From positions 1 through 7,067 of the forward strand of contig CANUCD010000052.1 of the NCBI GenBank assembly GCA_947856335.1: 7,067 nt of DNA. Reading direction: 5' to 3'. A program made the translations under genes and the position numbers. The notes below the pieces were generated by a model that searched no databases, had not been told where the DNA came from, and saw nothing but the letters and a program-made list of their open reading frames with translations. The first letter of the stretch is position 1; each line of letters begins with the position of its first letter. This stretch comes from an uncultured Bacilli bacterium (GTDB lineage: Bacteria; Bacillota_I; Bacilli_A; RF39; UBA660). Shown here one piece after another: positions 1 through 4,818 of this stretch.

Positions 1-70
1 TTGCTGCAACAGAAGCAATCATTGCAATTAACATACACCAGGCAAAAATTTTTCTTGCTTTTTTACTCAT
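1..70 (-). CDS. Small membrane/exported protein, N-terminal fragment
   Basis: Only the first 23 codons are present; the gene runs off the left edge. The visible peptide starts with a basic MSKKARK segment followed by an uninterrupted hydrophobic run (IFAWCMLIAMIASVAA), so it is either a signal peptide or the first membrane segment of a small membrane protein. The start ATG (68-70 on the minus strand) is supported by a GAGGA Shine-Dalgarno element at 78-82 with seven bases between it and the ATG. It is divergently arranged with the SpoIIM-like gene at 151. The layout recalls very short single-span proteins of Bacillota such as the DUF4044 type, but that is only an impression from the N-terminus. 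That a gene starts here is fairly sure; its function is unknown. Confidence 0.6.
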   Translation of the reverse strand, partial: MSKKARKIFAWCMLIAMIASVAA

Positions 71-77
71 ATAAAAA

Positions 78-99
78 TCCTCATTTCTTTTACATTATA
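78..99 (-). promoter_or_regulatory. -10 element and ribosome binding site of the leftward gene
   Basis: On the minus strand a perfect TATAAT (94-99) predicts a transcript start near 87, which gives a leader of about 17 nt carrying GAGGA at 78-82. I could not find a convincing -35 at 16-18 bp, so the promoter call rests on the -10 alone in a very AT-rich spacer. Confidence 0.4.
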
Positions 100-129
100 T
101 AATTTATCATATTTTTAGCTTTTTTTCAA

Positions 130-146
130 TATAATTTATGGGCGAT
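130..146 (+). promoter_or_regulatory. -10 hexamer and GCGAT-type start site of the SpoIIM-like gene
   Basis: TATAAT at 130-135 is followed by six bases and then GCGAT (142-146), with the ATG at 151. The predicted +1 is the first G of GCGAT, giving a leader of about 9 nt. GGCGAT resembles GGTGAT, the 3' half of the extended Shine-Dalgarno sequence that pairs with the AUCACC end of 16S rRNA. No good -35 is visible at normal spacing. Confidence 0.4.
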
Positions 147-150
147 AAGA

Positions 151-690
151 ATGAATAGGCAAAAATTTAAAAGTATTTTGCAGTCTAAGGAAGTTAAATT
201 TATCTTTTTTCTTATAATTATTGGTTTTTTTATTGGAATTTTTTTGGCATTAGACATGAGTGAAAAGATAAATGATATTAAATTATTACCACAGTATTTA
301 GAAGATGGTCATATAAGTTTTGCTTCAAGTCATTTAATCTTTATGCTTTTTATTTATCTTGTTTTATTTACGAAAGCAAGTATTATTTTACTTAGTTTAT
401 ATTTAGTATGGGAAAGCATTTGTATCAGCTCATCTATCATACTTTTTTTGAATGCTTTTGGCTTTAAGGGACTTTTAATTGGTTTATTTTATAATGTTAT
501 TTTAAAATTAGTTTTATTAAGTGGAATAGCATTTATGCTTTATTTAAGTCGGAAGATTAAAAAGGATGATAAAAAGGATTTTAATATGAAAAAGGTACGA
601 TTAAAATTTATAAGTGCGATGGTTATTATTTTTATATATGATATATTTTTATATTTTTTTGGAAATAATATTTTACTTAAACTATTTTAG
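151..690 (+). CDS. SpoIIM-like multi-pass membrane protein
   Basis: The 179-residue protein is highly hydrophobic with about five predicted membrane segments (roughly residues 16-35, 61-73, 75-100, 107-133 and 152-170), short loops, and a lysine-rich cytoplasmic-type stretch at 134-151 (SRKIKKDDKKD). The order of features resembles stage II sporulation protein M: an N-terminal span ending in GFFIGIFLA, a loop with an LPQYL segment, then a late span introduced by GFKGLLIGL and followed by a basic stretch. It is shorter than Bacillus SpoIIM (about 214 residues). SpoIIM acts in the DMP peptidoglycan hydrolase complex during engulfment, but SpoIIM-domain proteins also occur in non-sporulating bacteria, so the role here is open. 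In Bacillus spoIIM lies close to xerD (ripX); here a xerD lies about 4 kb downstream. The gene ends 54 bp before mnmA and I see no terminator between them. Family assignment is tentative. Confidence 0.5.
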   Translation: MNRQKFKSILQSKEVKFIFFLIIIGFFIGIFLALDMSEKINDIKLLPQYLEDGHISFASSHLIFMLFIYLVLFTKASIILLSLYLVWESICISSSIILFLNAFGFKGLLIGLFYNVILKLVLLSGIAFMLYLSRKIKKDDKKDFNMKKVRLKFISAMVIIFIYDIFLYFFGNNILLKLF

Positions 691-699
691 TACTCCTAA

Positions 700-739
700 T
701 TTACTAAAAATTCTTTGTGTGATATAATCTTTTTGTGAT
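700..739 (+). promoter_or_regulatory. mnmA promoter (extended -10) with overlapping GTGAT start site
   Basis: TTTACT (700-705; 4 of 6 to TTGACA), a 17-bp spacer, and TATAAT (723-728) preceded by TGA make an extended -10 sigma-A-type promoter. The predicted +1 at 735 is the first G of GTGAT (735-739), which can pair with AUCAC at the 3' end of 16S rRNA. The ATG follows five bases later, so the leader would be only about 10 nt. Confidence 0.6.
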
Positions 740-744
740 GTATT

Positions 745-1848
745 ATGAAAAAGGTTATTGTTGGTATTAGTGGAGGCGTTGATTCAGCCGTTGCTGCTTA
801 TTTATTAAAAGAACAAGGATATGATGTAGAAGGACTTTTTATGAGAAATTGGGATGCTACACTTAATAATGATTATTTAGGTAATCCTACTTTAAATGAA
901 AATATATGTCCTCAAGAACAAGATTATAATGATGCTAAAGTTGCTTGTGAAATACTTGGAATTGTTTTGCATCGTGTTGATTTTATTAAAGAATATTGGG
1001 ATTATGTTTTTACTTATTTTTTAGAGGAATTAAAAAAAGGGAGAACTCCTAATCCAGATATGCTATGTAATAAATTTATTAAGTTTGATTTATTTAAAAA
1101 GGAAGCTTTAAAATTAGGGGCAGATTATATTGCAACAGGTCATTATGCTAAAATAGAAAATGGAAGTTTATTAAAAGCAAAAGATAGTAATAAAGATCAA
1201 ACATATTTCTTAGCAGATGTTCCTAAAAAGCAACTTCAAAACGTTTTATTTCCACTTGGAGATTATACTAAAATAGAAGTACGTATTATTGCTCAAAATA
1301 TAGGCTTAAATGTGGCAAAAAAGAAAGATTCAACAGGAATTTGTTTTATTGGCGAGAGACATTATCAAGAGTTTATTAAAAATTATTTAAAACCTAATCC
1401 TGGAGATATAGTTGATGTTGAAACTAAAAAAGTTATAGGAAAGCATACTGGTCTTATGAATTATACTATTGGACAGAGAAGAAATGTTGGTTTAAGTGGT
1501 GATGAAAAAAGACATTATGTGTGTGGTAAAGATGTTTTTAAAAATATTTTATATGTAGCTTTTGGAGATAGTAAATACTTATATAGTGATGCTTCTTTAT
1601 TAGATAATATCAATTTATATGATGAACTTCCTAAAAAACTTACGGCTAAATTTCGTTATAGAGGAGAGGAAGTACCTATTGAAGTTGTAAGCGTAACTGA
1701 TAAAGAGATAAAGATTTCTTATCCAACACTTGCTAAGAGTGTTACGCCAGGACAAGCTTGTGTTTTTTATGATAATGATAGATGTCTTGGGTGTGGCTTT
1801 ATTAAAGAAGTATATAAAGATAATAAAAAGCTTTGGTATATCTCTTAA
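745..1848 (+). CDS. mnmA: tRNA-specific 2-thiouridylase MnmA
   Basis: MnmA activates C2 of the wobble uridine (U34) of Lys, Glu and Gln tRNAs with ATP and replaces its oxygen with sulfur supplied as a persulfide from a cysteine desulfurase; it acts in the cytoplasm. The 367-residue length matches the family (E. coli 368). Visible hallmarks are the N-type ATP pyrophosphatase P-loop SGGVDS (residues 9-14), the first catalytic cysteine in MLCNKFIKF (Cys108), ATGHYA (130-135), DQTYFL (151-156), the second catalytic cysteine in TGICFIGER (Cys200), the tRNA-recognition region around YTIGQRRNVGL (240-250), and TPGQA in the C-terminal beta-barrel (334-338). The start is fixed by the P-loop distance and the GTGAT element five bases upstream. 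No desulfurase gene adjoins it, so the sulfur donor is encoded elsewhere. It appears monocistronic, with its own promoter upstream and a new promoter just after its stop. Confidence 0.97.
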   Translation: MKKVIVGISGGVDSAVAAYLLKEQGYDVEGLFMRNWDATLNNDYLGNPTLNENICPQEQDYNDAKVACEILGIVLHRVDFIKEYWDYVFTYFLEELKKGRTPNPDMLCNKFIKFDLFKKEALKLGADYIATGHYAKIENGSLLKAKDSNKDQTYFLADVPKKQLQNVLFPLGDYTKIEVRIIAQNIGLNVAKKKDSTGICFIGERHYQEFIKNYLKPNPGDIVDVETKKVIGKHTGLMNYTIGQRRNVGLSGDEKRHYVCGKDVFKNILYVAFGDSKYLYSDASLLDNINLYDELPKKLTAKFRYRGEEVPIEVVSVTDKEIKISYPTLAKSVTPGQACVFYDNDRCLGCGFIKEVYKDNKKLWYIS

Positions 1849-1861
1849 AATCAAGAATATT

Positions 1862-1883
1862 ACTTGACATATAAGTGTTAAGT
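1862..1883 (+). promoter_or_regulatory. Inverted repeat over the -35, candidate operator
   Basis: ACTTGACA (1862-1869) and TGTTAAGT (1876-1883) form an inverted repeat with 7 of 8 bases paired and a 6-bp centre; one arm contains the -35 hexamer. A dimeric regulator bound here would block RNA polymerase. The XRE protein encoded immediately downstream is the obvious candidate for autorepression, but that is inference. Confidence 0.4.
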
Positions 1884-1893
1884 CATTTATAAT
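1864..1893 (+). promoter_or_regulatory. Consensus sigma-A promoter of the xre operon
   Basis: A perfect TTGACA (1864-1869) and a perfect TATAAT (1888-1893) are separated by 18 bp. The predicted start is near 1900, giving a leader of about 22 nt with its own Shine-Dalgarno site. This is the strongest promoter match in the window and begins 16 bp after the mnmA stop codon. Confidence 0.85.
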
Positions 1894-1909
1894 TAAGGTG
1901 TAAAGTAAA

Positions 1910-1914
1910 AGGAG
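1910..1914 (+). promoter_or_regulatory. Shine-Dalgarno AGGAG that decides the xre start
   Basis: AGGAG lies one base before the in-frame ATG at 1916 but seven bases before the ATG at 1922. Only the second spacing suits initiation, so the protein should begin MNSLNELL at 1922, not MIMNSL at 1916. Confidence 0.75.
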
Positions 1915-1921
1915 AATGATT

Positions 1922-2698
1922 ATGAATAGTTTAAATGAATTATTGCAAAAATTAGGTATTTCTAAGGTTCGCTTAGCCAAATATCTTAATGTTTCAAGAC
2001 AGATGGTATATAACTATTTAGAATTAGAAGATTTAAATAAATGGCCAAAAGAAAAGAAAATATTACTATTAAAACTTTTTGATATTGAAGATGGAACAGA
2101 AGAAAAAATTAAAAATATTAAAATTACGACTGATTATTTGATGGCTGTTGAATCAAGATTAAATCAAGGTGTTAAAAATACTAGTGATATGGATAATTAT
2201 TTTGATTTAAAAGGATTAGATAAAGATAGTCAAACTTTGCTTGCAGATATTAACTATTTATTAAAAGAGAAATTATTAGATGAGAATAAGAAAGATGAAA
2301 ATTATCATGTTGTTAGCTATTTATATCATATGCTTCAATCTATTGATAATGTACCAGAAATTAAATATATTCTTGGATATATGTCAAAAACAACAGGATT
2401 TATTAGTCCAGATGAATATGCTTTTAATGAGGAAAAACAATTTATTTTTGAAGGTATTTTATATTCTGCTTTAACTCTTTATAATAATGGAGGGGCATCT
2501 AAGAGTAAACTTAGTGAAAGTCATAAACGTTTTGTTCAGGAAATAGAACAAAAAAATGAAGAAAAATTAAGTAGAACGCAACAATTAAATACCATAAAAG
2601 TTCAAGCTTTAAGAGAACTTGGGTATAATCAAATGACTGAGGATAATGCAACAGAAGTATTAGAGAAAATTGCTGAAATAGAAACGAGAAAAGTATAA
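1922..2698 (+). CDS. XRE/Cro-C1-type helix-turn-helix protein
   Basis: The N-terminus of this 258-residue protein reads as an XRE-type helix-turn-helix: residues 5-35, with LAKYLNVSRQMVYNYL containing the turn and recognition helix, followed by helix-forming sequence to about residue 55. The remaining 200 residues are mostly charged and predicted helical, include a lysine/glutamate-rich helix near 201-225 (FVQEIEQKNEEKLSRTQQL), and match no domain I recognise. The first half fits a DNA-binding transcription factor; the C-terminal part may sense a signal or contact the downstream membrane protein. Its stop overlaps the next start as TAATG, indicating tight translational coupling in a two-gene operon. 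A consensus promoter with an inverted repeat over its -35 lies directly upstream, which suggests autoregulation. The DNA-binding domain is well supported; target and signal are unknown. Confidence 0.75.
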   Translation: MNSLNELLQKLGISKVRLAKYLNVSRQMVYNYLELEDLNKWPKEKKILLLKLFDIEDGTEEKIKNIKITTDYLMAVESRLNQGVKNTSDMDNYFDLKGLDKDSQTLLADINYLLKEKLLDENKKDENYHVVSYLYHMLQSIDNVPEIKYILGYMSKTTGFISPDEYAFNEEKQFIFEGILYSALTLYNNGGASKSKLSESHKRFVQEIEQKNEEKLSRTQQLNTIKVQALRELGYNQMTEDNATEVLEKIAEIETRKV

Positions 2699-3501
2699 TG
2701 AAGAAAAAGGTAGTAATGGTTGGTAGTATTGTAGTAGTTATTGCTCTCTTATTTTTAGTTTTTTTCTTAGGTAATAGACCTCTTGATTTAAAAAGTGATG
2801 AAGTAACTACTCTTTATTCCTATTTAGGAGATGTAAATATAAATATATGTGGTGGTTTAAATCAATATACAGGTGATGAAGTAACATATGATAGTTTGTC
2901 TAATAACAATAAATTATGTCTTGCTTATTATAAATTAAATAACAATCAAATTGTTGAAGATGTTAGTGAAATTACTAAAACCAATGAATATGATTTAGAT
3001 ATTTGTGAAGTAGGCGAGGGGAGTTTATTTGTTTCAGGAGAAGATAAAAAATGTCATTATAAAATTATTTCTAAGGATGATTTAGCAACTTCTTATGAGA
3101 AGATTTATGGAAATGAATTACCCCATGAAGAAGAATTTTATATTAGTAATAATCATGCTTGTTATTTAGAAGGGGATGAGTATTATTGTGGGGAAGCAGT
3201 AACTTTTACACAATCTCTTACCCCTGAATCTGTTGTATATCGTCTTATGAATAAAGCTGTAAAAGAATTGAATGGTAATATTGTTATTTCTGATTATTAT
3301 TTAAAAATATCTGGTAACAAGTGTTATTTATCAAATAGTTTTGATGATGAAAATACTGAGTGTTCTAAAGAATTAGAAAATAATCCTAATTTAGAAATAA
3401 ATGAAGATTTTGTTTTAAAATATGGTTCTTTATACAAGCATACATATAAACAAGATAAAAATAATAATTATTATTGGTTTATGAGTACTTTAAGTAAATA
3501 A
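2698..3501 (+). CDS. Single-pass extracytoplasmic protein with eight cysteines, unknown function
   Basis: I do not recognise the family. The 267-residue protein begins with a basic MKKK and one hydrophobic span (about residues 5-25), then a polar, acidic domain of about 240 residues rich in Asn, Asp, Glu and Tyr. This predicts an N-in membrane anchor, or an uncleaved signal, with the bulk outside the membrane. The domain has eight cysteines (51, 74, 103, 119, 155, 164, 209, 222), an even number spaced as four consecutive near pairs and all outside the membrane span, which suggests up to four disulfides. Translation is coupled to the XRE gene by a one-base TAATG overlap and there is no clear Shine-Dalgarno site. 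Pairing of a DNA-binding protein with a membrane protein suggests envelope sensing or a jointly controlled surface function. The 5' arm of the operon terminator lies within the last codons. Confidence 0.7.
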   Translation: MKKKVVMVGSIVVVIALLFLVFFLGNRPLDLKSDEVTTLYSYLGDVNINICGGLNQYTGDEVTYDSLSNNNKLCLAYYKLNNNQIVEDVSEITKTNEYDLDICEVGEGSLFVSGEDKKCHYKIISKDDLATSYEKIYGNELPHEEEFYISNNHACYLEGDEYYCGEAVTFTQSLTPESVVYRLMNKAVKELNGNIVISDYYLKISGNKCYLSNSFDDENTECSKELENNPNLEINEDFVLKYGSLYKHTYKQDKNNNYYWFMSTLSK

Positions 3502-3518
3502 TTTAAAGTGCTTTTTTT
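3484..3518 (+). terminator. Intrinsic terminator of the xre operon
   Basis: AGTACTTTAA (3484-3493) pairs with TTAAAGTGCT (3503-3512), with one G-U pair and a 9-nt loop, and is followed by a run of T to 3518 and further T-rich sequence. The 5' arm is coding: the stem begins inside the codons for the final STLSK and the loop contains the stop codon. Confidence 0.8.
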
Positions 3519-3527
3519 GTTTTAATA

Positions 3528-3601
3528 TAACCTTATTATATTATATATAATATGATATATACGCGTGTTTAACCTTATTATATTTAAATTAAATAAGGTT
3601 A
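3528..3601. repeat. 15-bp direct repeat pair plus inverted copy (hairpin)
   Basis: TAACCTTATTATATT occurs exactly at 3528-3542 and again at 3570-3584, a period of 42 bp. Its first ten bases recur inverted as AATAAGGTTA at 3592-3601, so the second copy can fold with it into a 10-bp stem with a 12-nt loop. No T-run follows on the plus strand, which argues against a simple terminator. Function is unknown. Confidence 0.6.
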
Positions 3602-3752
3602 TAATTATTATTTAAATAAATTTTAAATATGATTTTGTATATGAATTATGTATTATAATATTTATAAGTAACTATTATTTATAATTGTTATAAATATATA
3701 AATATTATTTAATAAATATTTAGTTAATTCGTAATGTTTTCTGCAAAATATT

Positions 3753-3780
3753 AGTTCGCTAAATATATATTATGTTAACT
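3753..3780 (+). other. dif: dif-like chromosome dimer resolution site (XerC/XerD target)
   Basis: The 28 bp have the classical organisation. The XerC-side arm is AGTTCGCTAAA (3753-3763), the centre is TATATA (3764-3769), and the XerD-side arm is TTATGTTAACT (3770-3780). Against the B. subtilis dif as I remember it, 22 of 28 positions match, with an identical centre and 10 of 11 in the XerD arm. Against the E. coli dif 22 of 28 also match, again 10 of 11 in the XerD arm. The outer bases AGTT and AACT are inverted, as expected for paired recombinase sites. It lies in a gene-free gap between convergent genes about 1 kb from a xerD gene. The comparison is from memory, but the length and arm structure make chance unlikely. 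Confidence 0.8.
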
Positions 3781-3837
3781 TTGTTTTCAGAAATATAAAA
3801 AATAAATAGTTTTCATCCCTTTTTACCTTAATGATAA

Positions 3838-4590
3838 TCAAAAGAACCAATAATTAAATAATATCAAAATAACTCCAATTAGTAAGCCCACATATAAATA
3901 TTTATTTAAATGATATTTTGATGCTTTTGGAAATATTACTTCAATTGCTAGTGTAATCATTATACCACCTACAAATACTAGAATAATACTAATAAATGCA
4001 TCTGTTATATATTTACTTAAAAATATATAAGCAAGCAGTGCTCCAATTGGTTCAGCTATACCTGATAAAAAAGTTTTAAATAATGCATTTTTCTTGCTTT
4101 TTGTTGCATAATATATAGGTACAGCAATAGATATTCCCTCAGGTATATTATGTAGAGCTATTGCTAAACTAAGTTTTAGTCCTAGTTCTATATCTTGATA
4201 TGAACTCATAAATGTTGCAATCCCCTCGGGAAAATTATGAAGTATTAAAGCAAGCATATTTAGTATACCAAGTTTATATAAATCGTTTGTCTTTTCACTT
4301 TTTTTCATCATTTTTTCTAATATTATTACTAGAATAATACCAATAATAAAAGAGATAAACGAAAGTATTATCCCCTCTCCTACCCCATATGCTTTTAAAA
4401 GATTAAGAGTAGATGAAGGTATTAAATCAGTAATACTTATACCTATCATTATAGCTAGAGAAAAAGCTAGAGAAGTTGTAATAAATTTGTTGATATTTTT
4501 ATCTTGAAATTTAAAAAATATTACTGCTGAACCTAAAATTGTTGATAATCCTGCTATGGTAGAAATAAGCAATGCACCAATTATTTCCAT
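3838..4590 (-). CDS. ZIP-family divalent metal transporter (ZupT-like)
   Basis: The 250-residue protein has about eight hydrophobic segments, the usual ZIP count, and a length close to E. coli ZupT (257). The two signature metal-binding helices are clear: HNFPEG at residues 118-123 and HNIPEG at 147-152, followed by the conserved AEPIGA at 179-184. The His and Glu residues of these helices form the metal path in ZIP transporters. The short loop between spans 3 and 4 (about 92-105) is lysine-rich with no histidine cluster. Such proteins import zinc and often iron, manganese or cobalt; the metal cannot be told from sequence. The start is supported by GGTGAT three bases upstream of the ATG. The gene is monocistronic and divergent from the small ORF at 4662. 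I saw no obvious metal-regulator box. Confidence 0.93.
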   Translation of the reverse strand: MEIIGALLISTIAGLSTILGSAVIFFKFQDKNINKFITTSLAFSLAIMIGISITDLIPSSTLNLLKAYGVGEGIILSFISFIIGIILVIILEKMMKKSEKTNDLYKLGILNMLALILHNFPEGIATFMSSYQDIELGLKLSLAIALHNIPEGISIAVPIYYATKSKKNALFKTFLSGIAEPIGALLAYIFLSKYITDAFISIILVFVGGIMITLAIEVIFPKASKYHLNKYLYVGLLIGVILILFNYWFF

Positions 4591-4593
4591 ATT

Positions 4594-4610
4594 ATCACCA
4601 CTAATATATA
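4594..4610 (-). promoter_or_regulatory. -10 element and GGTGAT start site of the ZIP gene
   Basis: On the minus strand TATATA (4605-4610) is followed by six bases and then GTGAT (4594-4598, preceded by another G), with the ATG three bases on. The predicted +1 is the G of GTGAT, giving a leader of about 8 nt. The -35 is poor, so the promoter is tentative; the GGTGAT ribosome binding site is more secure. Confidence 0.4.
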
Positions 4611-4640
4611 TGAATGGATAATAGAAATTAAACCATAATA
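4611..4640 (+). promoter_or_regulatory. Possible sigma-G/F-type sporulation promoter
   Basis: TGAATG (4611-4616), 17 bp, and CATAATA (4634-4640) resemble the forespore sigma-G consensus TGAATA and CATACTA, with one mismatch in each element. It stands 22 bp before the small basic ORF, whose Shine-Dalgarno site starts at 4646. No better vegetative promoter is visible in this 71-bp spacer, but AT-rich sequence gives chance matches. Confidence 0.3.
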
Positions 4641-4661
4641 ATAGTGGGAGGTAAAAGAAAA

Positions 4662-4784
4662 ATGAAAAATAATAGAGATTGTCAAAAATGCTCTAGAAAT
4701 AATAAGAATAATCGTAATTCAAGAAGCGAATCTAGAAGTTCTCGTAATGAGAGAAGTCAAAAAACAAATAGAGAAGCTCGCTAA
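4662..4784 (+). CDS. Small 40-residue Asn/Ser/Arg-rich basic protein
   Basis: This short ORF is supported by a near-perfect Shine-Dalgarno (GGGAGGT, 4646-4652) nine bases before the ATG and by an intrinsic terminator starting five bases after its TAA, so it has a complete transcription-unit layout. The product begins MKNNRDCQKCSRNN and contains only polar or charged residues after that apart from one Ala: Asn, Ser and Arg dominate, there is one CxxC near the N-terminus, and there are no hydrophobic segments. It is predicted to be unstructured, basic and cytoplasmic, possibly nucleic-acid binding. Tiny basic Asn-rich proteins are common among minor small acid-soluble spore proteins and other spore core proteins, and the upstream promoter-like sequence resembles sigma-G. 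The spore link is speculative; I recognise no family. Confidence 0.7.
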   Translation: MKNNRDCQKCSRNNKNNRNSRSESRSSRNERSQKTNREAR

Positions 4785-4788
4785 TTAT

Positions 4789-4818
4789 AAAAGCCACGAC
4801 TTAATGGTGGCTTTTTTT
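4789..4818. terminator. Terminator shared by the small ORF and xerD
   Basis: AAAAGCCAC (4789-4797) pairs with GTGGCTTTT (4807-4815) around a 9-nt loop. Seven T follow the C at 4811 on the plus strand, which suits rho-independent termination of the small ORF. On the minus strand the same stem is followed by CTTTTATAATT, a weaker but usable T-tract for xerD. The right arm and loop encode the last xerD codons (tail KKSHH and stop). Confidence 0.8.

Larger units (their letters stand above)
3502..3837. other. AT-rich intergenic region containing the dif-like site
   Basis: This 336-bp stretch between convergent genes has no credible ORF. It holds the 3' part of the operon terminator, a cluster of direct and inverted repeats (3528-3601), the only CG-containing palindrome of the stretch (ACGCGT, 3561-3566), about 150 bp of nearly pure A/T, and the 28-bp dif-like site at 3753-3780. 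I found no convincing hairpin plus T-run for the ZIP gene that ends at 3838 on the other strand. Confidence 0.7.

Noticed and set aside
138..158. Out-of-frame ATG overlapping the start of the SpoIIM-like gene, possible leader peptide
   Set aside because: It gives only six codons, and the predicted transcript start (about 142) lies after this ATG, so it would not be in the mRNA.
738..770. Out-of-frame ATG just before mnmA, possible ten-codon upstream ORF
   Set aside because: The ATG is formed by the end of GTGAT plus G and would be only 3 nt from the predicted 5' end with no ribosome site of its own.
1916..1921. Earlier ATG for the XRE gene (MIM start)
   Set aside because: The Shine-Dalgarno AGGAG ends at 1914, one base before this ATG; the ATG at 1922 has proper spacing.
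1871..1921. Riboswitch or attenuator in the mnmA-xre spacer
   Set aside because: The predicted leader is about 22 nt, too short for an aptamer, and the only symmetry overlaps promoter DNA upstream of the transcript start.
1615..1980. 121-codon open frame on the minus strand
   Set aside because: It lies antisense across the mnmA C-terminus, a consensus promoter and the XRE helix-turn-helix. Its product is low-complexity Ile/Leu/Asn of the kind AT-rich antisense DNA gives, and it has no ribosome binding site.
2280..2474. 64-codon plus-strand frame inside the XRE gene
   Set aside because: It is wholly contained in another frame of a well-supported gene, has no ribosome binding site and no recognisable features.
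3570..3601. Intrinsic terminator for the upstream operon or the ZIP gene
   Set aside because: The 10-bp stem is AT-rich and lacks a following T-run on the plus strand; a better terminator already lies at 3484-3518, and the ZIP stop is more than 230 bp away.
3602..3750. Repeated ATTTATAA-like words suggesting a CRISPR or origin-type iteron array
   Set aside because: The words are irregular, unevenly spaced and nearly all A/T, with no constant repeat and spacer lengths and no DnaA-box-like series.
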